Both the position numbers and the translations under genes were made by a program. A DNA stretch of 64,000 nt from Paracamarosporium sp. OC-R06-R3 (taxonomy: Eukaryota; Ascomycota; Dothideomycetes; Pleosporales; Didymosphaeriaceae). The stretch covers positions 124,001 through 188,000 of the forward strand of contig JACVRA010000283.1 of assembly GCA_019828545.1 (NCBI GenBank). The letters run 5' to 3'. The notes under the pieces are model-generated. The model had not been told where the DNA came from and searched no databases. It saw nothing but the letters and a program-made list of their open reading frames with translations. Position 1 is the first letter of the stretch. Every line of letters begins with the position of its first letter. Of this stretch, positions 11,082 through 21,795 are shown piece after piece.

Positions 11082-11722
11082 TCAGAAAATGGAACCCTAG
11101 TTCAACTACTCCTTGGGTGCGCCATGTGGCATGCTAGCACTCGGGAGGCAAACCAAAGATGGCTTTGCAGCTTGAGAAAAGGGATAATGTCTCGCCCTGA
11201 TATCACACAAGTAGCATCTTCTTCGCAGCTGAGAATCGGGCACTTGGATGCTGTGAACTGCTGCCAACGATCTAAACGTACTGAAGGCTTTTCAGGCACT
11301 GGGCAATCGCTAACCATCCCTCATATTGGTGAAAATGGACCTGCTGATCCGAGCCACATGCATTGGAAGAGGCCCAAGCGCGGGGCAACTGTTGCGGAGT
11401 GAGAGCATCCAGACGCACACGCGCAGCCACCCTGAGCTATGTAGCGAATCGGACGCGATGACGAGATCAATACACTGTGCCACTTACGAATTCCTACCGC
11501 GTTTTCTGAAGCTCTTGCATCGCTGACGCCGGCTTGGTTCTAAGGCTCCATGCTGCGTTTGATGCGGAGTCGCGTGATTTCGCTGCAGCGTCCAACTGCA
11601 TGGTGATGCCTTCACCTAATGCCCAGCAAAAGCCTCCGTCTTTGTGTGTGACCAAAGCGCTGCAACGCGTATCCATGCACAGGCCGCTTTCAACCTGACC
11701 AGTTGCCTGGATCTCCGTAGCT

Positions 11723-11730
11723 TATAAAAA
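11723..11730 (+). promoter_or_regulatory. TATA box of the MFS transporter gene
   Basis: TATAAAAA lies 77 bp before the ATG at 11807, in the expected orientation. Strong TATA elements in fungi tend to mark regulated rather than housekeeping genes, which fits an inducible transporter. Confidence 0.5.
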
Positions 11731-11806
11731 CAGAGCTGCCCCCAGTCACCAAGCTCGCCGCTGGACCGTCCACCAATTGACAACTCCACCTGCATTCGTC
11801 GAAACT

Positions 11807-14149
11807 ATGGCGGACGAGAAGATTTCCGGTGCCGAGTAAGTTTGCGGCTTCTTTTCCTGTCCGCGGGCTTCTGTAAGCTAACGGCTCGAATTGTAGGCCC
11901 ATTGAGCGTCGCAGCTCCCTCCTCGATACCGATGAGAAGCGTCGTCAAAGCATTGCAGAGCTGACCGCCAACACGGAGGGAGAGTAAGTTCGTAATGCAA
12001 TCCTGGGGCTAAACGTTTGCGTAAAATCGGCCTTTGTTTTGCCAACTCTAAAGTACCAGGCGATGCTCGAACGTTTGCCCTAGTGCTGCATGTAAGCCTT
12101 TGTTTGCTGATCGTTTCACTAATGTCAACAGAATTCGCAACCCTCTTGTCGGTCTTTCCAAGGAGCAATTGATCGCAGATGTCGAGAGTTTTGCTCGCGA
12201 GCACGAGCTGGAGGAGATTACCCCGCTTCTAATCAAGGGTGCGCTCGCTGCCCAAGCGCCCGCTCTCATCGACGAGATCGAGGAGCTTGACGAGAATGAC
12301 CGTATTGTTCTCCATGAAGAGGTGACACACCGCTGGAAGCTACCCAGGATCCTCTATGCCACCATCATCCTCAACTCCATCGCCGCTGCTATCCAAGGTT
12401 GGGATCAGACAGGTTCGAATGGCGCGAACTTGACTTTCGCCCAGCAATTCGGAATTCCCGACGGCCCCGCCGATTTCTGCGATTTGAACGCCGCAAATAC
12501 GGCTTTGTGTCGAAAGAACAGCTGGATCGTCGGCTTCGTCAATTCTTGCCCGTACATTGCCATCGCTCTTTTCACCGCTTGGATCTCTGACCCTGTCAAT
12601 GACTTGATCGGCCGTCGCGGAACCATCTTCATCGCTGCAATCTTCTCGGTTCTTGCTCCCATCGGCTCTGGCCTTACACAGCACTGGGGACAGCTCGCGG
12701 CATGTCGTGTACTTTTAGGTATTGGTATGGGTCTCAAAGAAGTGTAAGCGCTTAGAATCCGTAGCTGCAACAACTGTGTCGCTGATTCAATCTTAGGACC
12801 GTTCCTGTCTTCTCTGCTGAGAATGTACCTGCAAATGTTCGCGGTGGTCTCGTCATGTCATGGCAAATTTGGACAGCGTTCGGCATCTTCTTGGGCACAG
12901 TGGCTAATCTTGTTGTCATGGTAATTTCGATGTTAATAGTTACGCAAACCGTTCACTGATATGATGATAGGACGTCGGTCGGATCGCCTGGCGATTGCAG
13001 CTGGGCTCTGCATTTATTCCCGCTGTTCCGCTAGTCCTCGGCATTTGGGTAAGATATCCACACGATATATAGTGACTTCAAAGCTGACGAGGTGTTTCTC
13101 TTGCAGTTCGTTCCAGAATCGCCTCGATGGCTGATGAAGAAGCGCCGATACGCCAAGGCATACAAGTCCTTCCTTCGACTCCGCAATACCCCACTCCAAG
13201 CCGCGCGCGATCTTTTCTACACCCATTCGCTTCTGGCTCAAGAGGAGGTCCTTGTCCGTGAAGCTGGTCTGTCACCAAGCAGCAACTTTGTCACCCGCTT
13301 TATCGAGCTTTTCACCATCCCTCGCGTGCGTCGTGCCACACAAGCTTCCGGTATCGTCATGATTGGACAGCAGATGTGCGGTATCAATATCATAGCCTTT
13401 TACTCAAGCACAATCTTCAGGGAGGGCGGTGCAACCGACAAGGTTGCCCTCATTGCCTCATTCGGTTTCGGTCTGGTCAACTTTGCCTTCGCGTGGCCAG
13501 CCGTGTGGACAATCGACACGTTCGGACGCCGCGGTCTGTTGCTGTTCACGTTCCCCAACATGTTCTGGTCTCTTTTGACGGCTGGTATGTGTTACTACAT
13601 TCCGAAGGAAAGCTCGGCACATATGGGCCTGATTGCTTTGTTCGTATACATATTCGGCGCGTTCTATTCTCCGGGCATGGGCCCAGTGCCGTTTACGTAC
13701 TCGGCCGAGGTTTTCCCTCTATCGCATCGTGAAATGGGCATGTCGTGGGCAGTGGCGACCAACAACTTCTGGGCATCTGTGCTCTCCCTCACTCTTCCAA
13801 CCATGTTGCGAGTCATGCATGCGCAGGGTGTTTTTGGGTTCTATGCCGGACTAAACATCGTAGCTGTGATCATGATGTGAGTCTCCTTCTAATCTTGCTG
13901 AATTATCACTGACCACTATTTAGTTTCCTGTGGTTGCCCGAGACAAAACAGCGCACGCTCGAAGAGCTCGACTACATCTTCGCTGTACCAACGCGTACCC
14001 ACATGAAATACCAGGTCAATCAAAACCTACCTTGGTGGTTCAAGACGTATATCCTCCGCAAAAAGGGCCTTCAGAAGCCTCTTCTATACAAGTTCGACAC
14101 CACTCATCACAGCGAGCCGAAGCCCGATGTTACCGGCGAGAAGGCTTAG
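11807..14149 (+). CDS. MFS sugar/polyol (myo-inositol-type) transporter
   Basis: Seven exons: 11807..11835, 11897..11983, 12132..12743, 12797..12920, 12971..13048, 13107..13876 and 13924..14149, giving 641 aa. All six introns are GT-AG and frame-consistent. After a soluble N-terminal extension of about 90 residues come twelve predicted helices. Sugar-porter signatures are visible: [10 protein letters not shown] after helix 2, [15 protein letters not shown], the central-loop motif [27 protein letters not shown] in helix 7, [10 protein letters not shown] in the second half, and [15 protein letters not shown] at the end. These place it in the sugar porter family. Resemblance to fungal inositol/polyol carriers is an inference from the long N-terminus and the [17 protein letters not shown] segment. 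It acts at the plasma membrane, probably as a proton symporter. The short first exon (29 bp) and N-terminal limits are the least certain parts. Confidence 0.88.
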
Positions 14150-15161
14150 GAGCGGAACGGATCCTTTACAAAAAGATTCGGACGCTATGGTGGGTTGTTG
14201 ACTGTGTCCATCAGCATTTCCCTGTTAGAGGCAATGGTTTTTGAGGTAGATTCTCGATGCGGTTCACCGCGGCTGGCTGGCTTTGTGTGATGCCCCTTCT
14301 GATAGTAATACACGTGTAGACGGCGGTGAGTCGCTCACTATGAAATCAACGGAGTCCGTACAGTAGTCGTTCGTAATGACAAGGCCGTTCAGTAATGAAC
14401 CAGTATAGATACTGAGCAATACTAAATCGTGACCATACAGCAGGAGAAGAAAAGTGATGGCTCGGACACCGATATTCAAAAGACCAGGATTTCAAACTAG
14501 CCTTCCACGAACGCTCGTGTGTGCTTCTCCATGATTGCCATCGGCCTCAGCTTTCTTACTTTGGAAGCCATGATCTAGTAATCTCGAAAAGTACTGCGCA
14601 GGAAACCGGAAGTGAGCATCTTGTCATACACCGCGTTAGATTGTTTGTGTTCCTGCTCATTGCACGCCCTGTCGTTTCATAGCATAGATGAACTGTGTCT
14701 GATGCTGTTGGTTCATCGTCGCACAGCTTCCGCACTGTCCCGGTAAATCCGAATCCGCACTCGCGACCTTAGCTTGCGGCCGCAACAAAGCTTTGCATCG
14801 TTCAAAGAAGTGAGAGTATAACGACAAGTCGTTGGATTAAAGCCCCGACAGTATCCACAAAACACGGATGTGACGTAGCGCCTGTTCACAAACGAGAAGG
14901 AGCCAAGCGTGCGCCCACATGTCAAGCAGGAACGACCCACTCACCTGATGCCGATTAGCCTCGGTACAGCTCACGCATCTCACATCACGCTGTGTCGCAT
15001 GATCGTCTTTTTATGCCTTCTCATCGTCCAGCTTATTCTCAAAGCGATTCTCCTACCTGGTGTACATTTGTTTTCCCATATCGCATCACTTCGTAGAGTC
15101 GTTGCACTGAAATTGATTTGCACCACCTTAACGGTCTGAAACAACACAAACAATCGTGATC
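14150..15161. other. intergenic, no gene seen
   Basis: Contains the 3' flank of the transporter and the promoter of the Mpo1-like gene. A 75-aa Cys-containing frame on the minus strand (14713-14940) has no other support. Confidence 0.4.
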
Positions 15162-15932
15162 ATGGGATTCAATCTGAAGGAACAGCTTGTCTTCGTATGT
15201 GATGCCAACAAAGAGGAGTACGAGTATCCACTGATCATCACATCCAGTACGGCGCATACCACAATGAACCCGTCCGCAGCCCTTCACTCCACCAGCCCCA
15301 CCACCTGCTAACCCCCACCTAGACTAATGTTAGGATTCACATGACATTTGTACCGCTCATTCTAGCGACCGCCCAGATTTTCGTACGTGCAGGGAGTGGT
15401 CCCACAGATGCCTATTGTTAACATATCGTAAAGGGTACCAATACACCCGCTCTACGCACTCCAGCACTGCTATCGCGCCTCAATCTGCCTTTGAACGCCA
15501 CATCACTTATCACTCTGACATACTCTACACTCTACCTAGTTCTCTCTCCCAACTTTGCTGGCGCCACCCTCAGTCCGCTCGTCCTGGCCAGTGCTACCCT
15601 CGCTAACCGTTTCGCAACAAAGTACGATCACACGAAAGTACGTCGTTCGCCTTTTCCATATCGTTCTACACTCATACTGATTTAAATAGCTCAACATTGT
15701 TGCTGTCGCCGTACACGTAGTGTCTTGGATTTTTCAGTTTATCGGCCACGGCAAGTTTGAAAAGCGCAAGCCCGCGTTGCTGGACAACCTCATGCAGGCA
15801 CTGTTTCTAGCGCCGTTGTTTGTTTGGTACGAGTTTCTGTTCAAGTTGGGGTTGTACAAAAATTTGAAGAAGGAGGTGGACAGTGCGATTGAGGTTGAGC
15901 TGGCGAAGTTGAAGGCGAGGAAGGGACAGTAA
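15162..15932 (+). CDS. MPO1: Mpo1-like 2-hydroxy fatty acid dioxygenase (DUF962)
   Basis: Five exons: 15162..15194, 15248..15271, 15323..15382, 15434..15637 and 15690..15932, giving 187 aa. The start reads MGFNLKEQLVF/YGAYHNEP/TNVRIHM, then VPLILATAQIF: the diagnostic N-terminus of the family, with His residues of the Fe(II) site. The second conserved block is VHVVSWIFQFIGHGKFE followed by KRKPALLDN. Several hydrophobic helices fit an ER membrane protein. In yeast Mpo1 performs alpha-oxidation of 2-hydroxypalmitic acid from phytosphingosine breakdown. Length (about 170-200 aa) fits. Oddity: intron 2 (15272..15322) has a weak donor GTCCGC, but its branch point GCTAAC and the restored HNEPTNVRIHM make it convincing. 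The 24-bp second exon is a microexon-like piece that gene finders may miss. Confidence 0.88.
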
Positions 15933-16298
15933 GGATGTAAGAGTAGATTCGAGAGTGTGCACATCGGGATGAATTGGAAGAGGCAATTGAATGGTGACAT
16001 GATTGGTAGGCGCTACTGACGGTCTAGGGATCATTAGGTGTACAATGCGGAAAACGCGGTCCAATCCGGAAAAGAGAGGCGATCATTTCTCGACTTCAGA
16101 TAACGCAATTATGCTAGATATGTTTTCATTTATCAAACTAGGCCGTGTCGATCGTATCGTACTCTGAGCAATGAAAAGTTTTCAACTTACAGATTCATAT
16201 CAAACTTTAGACGCCATTGCGAGTGCATCCTCGAATAACCCAAGCGAAAATCAATCTCTCCACGATTACCGCAATACCATAACATCGTCTTTCACGAG
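15933..16298. other. convergent 3' spacer
   Basis: Lies between the Mpo1-like gene and the exonuclease gene, which face each other. AT-rich from about 16070 to 16200; no gene seen. Confidence 0.4.
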
Positions 16299-17589
16299 CT
16301 ACTCCACATCCTTGTTCATGATGTGCCAATGCACCAAGTCTCTCGCTGCAATTGCGTCTTCCAAGGAATCGTGCCCAGTAGTCCCTTCGCCCAACTGAAT
16401 CTTTCGACCCAGTCGTTTGTCCGCCAGTGTCTTGAGCGACAGATCTCCTCCCTTTCTCTTCTTCTTCTTCTGAGCTGGCAGTACTGCAGTCTCCTCAACA
16501 GGCTCCACGTAAGTTCCATTTGCCTTTGCTAGTGCATCAGCCTCTTCTTGCGCCTTTTTCTCCTTCTCTTCCCTCCTCCTCTTGATATTCATCTCAATGA
16601 TGAACGAGTCAACAACCTGTTCATGAATCCACTTCATTGCCCTTAGATCATTGTTGACGCCGTGTCCAACAACAATCGTCTGGTCCCCAACGAATTTCCA
16701 TATCGCTTGCCGTGCGCCCGCCGTAGCTCTCAAAATGGTTCGATTCCGTTGTGCGGCACGAAATTGGGCCCAGGTGACGCCCGAAAACCTGGTGTTGAGA
16801 TGCTTCAATGGCATGTCAGGTTCCACGATATTGTTCAAGAGAACCTCGCCTGTGAAGTAATCTATCAGCGTGACCTTGATGAGCACTGAGTCTCCGGACT
16901 CGGCCGTGCCCATTTCACAGTCTAAAGCAACGGCCGCACGGATACGCGGACGTTTGCCATACATTTCCAGTGGGGTCTGACCTACGCTGGCCTGGCTACC
17001 GGGTCGCACGACAGGTGTGAAATGGAATTGGTGGTGATGGACGAGTTCTGCAAGCGGTTCATCACGTGGATTGTGAAAGTCAGAACCGCTGCAGGGATCT
17101 GCAGTACAGTGTTGGTTGCAACAGGTCCAGTGCTATGGTTAGGTCAGGTGACCGCTTGGCAAGAGCGCTTGTCTGTCTTACCTTCGAAACCACCTCTCCA
17201 GGATGGAACCTGCATTTGAATTTAGGGGCAGGTGTGGCCTTTTCCTTTAGCGCATCCAGCGTGGAATCCGATGGCTGAGATGCGCTCCCCACGTTTGAAG
17301 AGAAAGAGCTGATAGCCTTGTTTGCTGCCTGTGCCGGGCTCGAAGGTCCTAGGCGTGACCTTTCTCTGCTTTTAAGTTGTGACATTGCTGTACACTGTTA
17401 AATAAACATGATCAATAGCGATAATATACATGACTTGCCTTTCCCGCATCCTAGACATCTCCGCTTCAAGAGCAACTCCTCGTCTGTGAGAGGGTGGATT
17501 ACGAAACCCTGCTTTTTTATGCTGCTTTTCGGCTCGACCAATGCCTGCAGGTGTATTGTGTACTCTGATGACTGTTCGATAGCTTCCAT
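16299..17589 (-). CDS. DEDDh 3'-5' RNA exonuclease (Rex1/Rex3/REXO family) with N-terminal Cys/His motif
   Basis: Three exons on the minus strand, 17439..17589, 17182..17387 and 16299..17132, giving 396 aa. The exonuclease domain shows Exo I ALDCEMG (Asp190, Glu192), Exo II GHGVNNDL (Asp about 281) and Exo III HDSLED (His about 373, Asp about 378), so all four DEDD acids and the His are present. Upstream a zinc-like motif is restored by splicing: CRFHPG (from Cys109) followed by KHWTCCNQHC, resembling the CxxH/CC segment of Rex3/GOR-type proteins. Between Exo II and Exo III is a Lys/Glu-rich insertion, with KKKKRKGG as a possible nuclear signal. Role: trimming of structured RNA 3' ends (rRNA, snoRNA or tRNA precursors). 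Intron 1 appears to be a GC-AG intron (donor AAAG/GCAAGT). An in-frame stop upstream supports the start at 17589. Which Rex paralogue it is cannot be decided here. Confidence 0.85.
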
Positions 17590-18154
17590 GTTGATTTTGA
17601 TTTCTATCGGTGTTTAAAGAAGCAATAGGTTGATCGTAGAAAGGTAGCCTGATGGTCTAGGACTGCCACACTAAGTAGATAAACATGATTATATAATACA
17701 GATTGAATAACATGATTGGTGGAGAAGTGTATATAAACTATAACCTCGTTCAGTGCCAAATAATTGAAAGACGGTGGGTGTTTGAAGTTTCAAAGCTCAT
17801 TATACGACAGATTAAATATATGTATGAGCAAGTTTTCACGTGCCTTCTCTGGATCCCCGAGCACGAGGGATGCCTTTCATTTTCGGCTCAACTTTTATGG
17901 GCACAAATCCCCAGGACAACCTTCTTTGATTGATATGACACCTTAGTACGTGTATGAACTAAAAGAAATATTCATCACAATCTGGGCTGCCACCAAGGCT
18001 GGAATTCAGTTGCTCTCTATGTTGGATAGGTACTCAAGCGTCGGGCATGTTGAGCCTACAGAGCTGAAGAAGATCGATGGGTTATGGAATCACTGTTTCT
18101 CGCCGGAGTAAAAACGACGCCCATGCTGGACTATTCCATATGCATCAGGCCCTT

Positions 18155-18720
18155 TCGGCATGATAATTGAGGGCCTCTTCGCAGGCCGTTTGCAAATCAA
18201 GAATTCGGCTGATTTGAAGTAATTGGGCTATACCTTCAAGGCTATCGTAGGAGAAAGCATAAATACCCTGAAAGCCTTGACATCCGTCTATTAGAAGTAA
18301 TGTTCGCGAAGAGAAGGTATGTTGCTGATAAGGCCCTTAAGCTCCGCATTGTTTTGAAGATATATTAGCAGCGTTGAACGCTTGCGTAAGTTTATGGATA
18401 TGAAGAGTAATGCAATCTCGTACCTGGAGTAGTGAGAGACGGATGATGTACTCCGGAGTTGAGGAATTCGCGTTTGGGACTAGATTTGAAGCCGTAGCAG
18501 CATTACCACATTAACCGCGAGAAGATCCATTGGGACTGTAGTGGCTGACATGCGACTCGTCTCTATGAATGTTACTAGGCTGGAAAGAGTTGGAAAGCGC
18601 TTAGTGTTCTCGAAGGCTTGTGGATAGAGCTCGCGGGCGTGCTGTTCGTCACCCTGGGTCTACAGATGCGATAGACTCAAGTGCTCACGAAAACGACATT
18701 ATTCAAGCTTATGCTTCCTG
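18155..18720 (-). pseudogene. decayed protein-coding sequence, family not recognised
   Basis: Two stop-bounded pieces on the minus strand translate into protein-like text. The upstream one (about 18490-18670) includes ARELYPQAFENTKRFP and LSSLVTFIETSRM. The downstream one (about 18155-18340) includes LLLIDGCQGFQGIYAFSYD then LEGIAQLLQISRILDLQ and ACEEALNYHAERA. They are in different frames and separated by stops, with no clean splice sites joining them. I cannot name the family. A relic of an accessory gene is the simplest reading; missed short exons are the alternative. Confidence 0.3.
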
Positions 18721-19612
18721 ACTGTTCAGAGTAAATTACTGAGGGCTCACCGTTTTGCTTGGATTATTCTGCACATATGGAGGGTTTTGGAAGCGGATTA
18801 AGTTGCCCTTTCGAGTGAGAACCATATAAAATTTGGAATTCCGAAAGGAGTGTATATGCTACGGAATCACGTAGTTTTCTGCGTGGGAGTTCTTTCCCTA
18901 CGGGCTTCACGCTGCCACGCAGGTGCACAGTAGTGTATAATCGCTCTCGCTCTTGCCTGCTATGCCATTGCATATCCAATCGACCCGAAAGCCACCCTAG
19001 TATATTGCGGACGCGCCAATTTCTCGCAATATCTAGCGATGTTGATCTCTGCATCGTATCATATGCTGAGCGTGCACGCAGCCTAATCACTGCTAGAGAC
19101 ACTGTTGCTCTTATGAGACAAACTGCTCTGCAAATATCAGAACGCATCACGGCTAGCTGCAACGCTTCAACATAATGCACAATCTCATGTTTTTGTTGCA
19201 GCTTCGATGACAAAGCTCACCCGCGTCCGCACCGGTCACGTGTAAGCCTCCTTCACGCCTGCTCCCAATCCGTCCTAGCTAAGTTAGGCGCGGTCTCCAT
19301 GGCCCCTGCCATTTTCTTAGCCGCCTCAACACATGGGACTCTTCTCAAATACTCTCATCGCATGATTAGGCCGCATCGTTCTCTTTCTCCGCCCTGATAC
19401 AGCGCGACAAAGCAACCACAGCGCCGCCACCACAGGAATTTGATAGTCAGGCAAAGGTTACATGCAGTACCTGAGGCCAAGCCGTCGCTCCCGAATCACC
19501 CATGGTCCATTCTAGGCAGCACACGATCATTATTGTTTCCCGTTATGCTGGGTGTTAAATATGGCCCCGACTGTTTCATAGTTCCATTGCCGTGGTAGGG
19601 GATGAAAAATTA

Positions 19613-19680
19613 GGCTGGTATAAACTGGTATAAGCTGTTATAAGCCGGTATAAGCTAGTATAGGCTGGTATAGGCTGTTT
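19613..19680 (+). repeat. 10-bp tandem repeat, about 6.5 copies, unit RGCTGGTATA
   Basis: Consecutive decamers read GGCTGGTATA, AACTGGTATA, AGCTGTTATA, AGCCGGTATA, AGCTAGTATA, GGCTGGTATA, then GGCTGTTT. Spacing is exactly one helical turn. It lies in a gene-poor block next to broken reading frames. Confidence 0.85.
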
Positions 19681-20637
19681 GTCCCTATAGAGGTCCTATG
19701 TTTTCGGTACGCCCAAATTTGTCACGGATGCCGTCCAACGGTCCAACGCACTAGCACTCCAATAATAGAGCTGTTGGTGATAGTCGCCAATGGTACGAAC
19801 AGCCAAATGCTTTCCTAAAGTAATCAAAAAATCGTCTTTTTACGGCGAAACCGGCTTTAATATAACGGGATACCCTGGTGCAAGGGTCAATCTGCGACCC
19901 GTGGCAGATAAATTGTTAGGACGTTCAGAACCAGCAGGAATTATTGGATGACATGGTATGTTACCAAGAGCCTTCCACTCGGTTCTTTGCGTATCCCGTA
20001 ACGCGTAAAATATCGTGATCGAAGAAGAACGCAGTGTGCAGTATACTCGTAGTACAGCACTCTGTAGATAATTCCGCGTGTTTTTGATGCATGATGAAAT
20101 GATTCTTTGCAATGCGTCCCTGAATTTCCATCATCGTACTGCCGGTTAACTGGCATGCGAGCCCGTCGAGCAACATCTCATGTTGCTTCTTCATAGCGTG
20201 GTAGACGATCATCGCACGATACCAATGGTACGGGGTGGTATTGGCTTCACCGTGGTGCCTTCTACCATTGAAGACGATCCAAAGAAACAGATGGAGACTC
20301 CATCAGCCGCTCATGACAACTGTTGAGATCACCCCCGTCGCGCTTTCCATAGACCTAATGTGATCTCAACAGGCTCTTGCCTAATCTCCCCCAGATGCTC
20401 CTTAAAGTACCTTCTTCTCTTGATCTCACCCAGCACCGGACATTCTTGACATACCACCATACTTCCGCTGTCCAACACATTTCAGCACCACCCCGTACCT
20501 CCCCGTACCTCCCATAACAACAACAACGACAACAACACCAAACCCACCTCCACACATGCACACGCACACAAAATCCTCTTCAAAGTGAGCATTACCTCCT
20601 CTTACTACCACTTCAGAAACTAACAGGAGCAGCGAAG

Positions 20638-21405
20638 ATGGATCCTTGCTTCTTCTGCTTTAAGGAGCAGTGTGTCTGTGCCCACATGTTGGGCCTGTTC
20701 CAGGATCCGGTCCCGGGACAAAACCTGCCTGCTGCCGACATGCAGCAGAACAACCTCGCTGGTGACGGGCAGCAGGGCCCGTTCGGGTTTGGCCTCTGGG
20801 AGCCTCAGGCTCCACAAGCCTCCTTCGAAAGCCCAGGCCAAGGCCTCCAGGGCTTTCAAAACGTCCAAGGCCAAATGGCCTATTCGGGTGCCGCCGCGGC
20901 CTACGAGCCGCCGCGTACTATCAACCCTGCCCTCTTGCAGCAGGGCAACCAGGGAAACGGGCCACAGTTTTCCCTGGCCAATTTCCTGGAGAGCGAGCCG
21001 CAGACCTCGCTCGAAGATGTTATCCTCGGGGCACCCCAGGCCCCACCAATGCCCTACGAAGGCCAAATGGCCTATCAATACACGCCCGCGGCCTTTGAGC
21101 CGCTTGAACCTGCTCCTGCGGCGCCCGCCCCGCCCGCCCCGCCCGCTCCAGAGGAGCAACCCAAGAAGAAGCGCGGCCGCCCACTGGGCAGCACGGACAA
21201 GGTCAAGCGCAACGCGAAGGGGCAAGGCCTCGCGAAGAAGGCGGCCTACAAGAAAAGTGGGCGCCCTACCAAGGAGATGAGGAACGCCCGCGATGCCCAC
21301 CGACGGCTCAAGGACGAGATCGCCGGGAAAGGCATTCTGCCTTCGGCGGAAGAGCTGCTCTGCTTGGGCAACCTCGTGGAGAAAGGGAACCTGAAGGAGT
21401 GCTAG
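20638..21405 (+). CDS. AT-hook protein with N-terminal cysteine cluster
   Basis: Single exon, 255 aa. Two AT-hook-like basic motifs sit in the C-terminal third: KKKRGRPLG (residues 177-184, the classic GRP core) and KKSGRPTK (205-212). This is followed by a charged helix (NARDAHRRLKDEIAG). The N-terminus holds four Cys in 11 residues (Cys4, 7, 12, 14, pattern CxxC-x4-CxC), which could bind a metal. The middle is Gln/Pro/Ala-rich and low in charge, and contains a repeated module, QGQMAY...AYEP (78-91) and EGQMAY...AFEP (142-155). I infer a nuclear minor-groove DNA-binding protein acting as an architectural or regulatory factor. No named family is recognised. It is convergent with the small membrane protein gene downstream. 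Confidence 0.7.
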   Translation: MDPCFFCFKEQCVCAHMLGLFQDPVPGQNLPAADMQQNNLAGDGQQGPFGFGLWEPQAPQASFESPGQGLQGFQNVQGQMAYSGAAAAYEPPRTINPALLQQGNQGNGPQFSLANFLESEPQTSLEDVILGAPQAPPMPYEGQMAYQYTPAAFEPLEPAPAAPAPPAPPAPEEQPKKKRGRPLGSTDKVKRNAKGQGLAKKAAYKKSGRPTKEMRNARDAHRRLKDEIAGKGILPSAEELLCLGNLVEKGNLKEC

Positions 21406-21573
21406 GCTTAAAGTGTTTTCACATCGAACGTCCTTCGCTGTATGGTGGTGGCCGACGTCCGCTTGAGCTCCGCTCGCGGGTCCGAGGTTGTATCCTGAGG
21501 CAAGGCGTTCTAACACTTTTCGTCCTCGTTTCTTGGCTCTTCATGCGTCTTCTCTTCTCTTCAGCCCATCTTC

Positions 21574-21795
21574 TCAGCGCTTCAAATCCTCTTCAAGCGG
21601 CATATCCTCATTCTCGCCTTCGCCTTCGCCATCATATCCATCCTCCTCTTCGCCCCTCACTCCCGCCGGCGGCACGTCATCCGGATGCGGATTCCCCTCA
21701 TGGTGCCCATCGCCTCTGATCTTCCCCCAGAGGATAAAAAACGCCAGCAAACCCAGCAAAAAAGCGATCACCGTCGGTGCAGCTGGATGACGCAT
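21574..21795 (-). CDS. small single-pass membrane protein (73 aa), function unknown
   Basis: Minus-strand frame; I choose the ATG at 21795 (leader GCCAAAATG) over the longer in-frame 148-aa extension because the membrane helix then sits at the N-terminus. Seen: MRHPAAPTVIAFLLGLLAFFIL, a near N-terminal helix, then a hydrophilic tail with His/Pro/Asp residues and a run of acidic residues (GEEEDGYDGEGEGENED) ending in LEEDLKR. It resembles small tail-exposed ER or mitochondrial membrane proteins, but no family is recognised. It is too small for certainty. Confidence 0.45.
   Translation of the reverse strand: MRHPAAPTVIAFLLGLLAFFILWGKIRGDGHHEGNPHPDDVPPAGVRGEEEDGYDGEGEGENEDMPLEEDLKR

Larger units (their letters stand above)
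8492..11806. other. gene-poor region upstream of the transporter gene
   Basis: 3.3 kb with no recognised gene. It holds the promoter of the FAD monooxygenase (8492 to about 9000), a few short open frames without family resemblance (for example 8946-9182 minus), an unusually long stop-free frame at 10500-11081 (separate entry) and the transporter promoter at its right end. Confidence 0.5.
17590..20637. other. gene-poor block
   Basis: 3 kb without a convincing intact gene. It holds the exonuclease promoter, short decayed coding pieces (18155-18720 and perhaps 18764-19213, minus), a 10-bp tandem repeat (19613-19680), broken overlapping frames at 19840-20212 (minus) and, at the right end, the AC-rich promoter and leader of the AT-hook gene. 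The mixture of broken frames and repeats suggests an old insertion or decayed accessory island. Confidence 0.45.

Noticed and set aside
12059..12096. Possible extra small exon within transporter intron 2
   Set aside because: Joining it creates a stop codon at the next junction, while the single 148-bp intron keeps frame.
14713..14940. 75-aa Cys-containing minus-strand frame (CLTCGR, CGYCRG)
   Set aside because: Resembles a zinc motif by eye, but no start context, splice partner or family; probably chance.
19840..20212. Overlapping minus-strand frames considered as a transposase remnant
   Set aside because: No transposase motif or terminal repeats could be identified. I mention only that the frames are broken.
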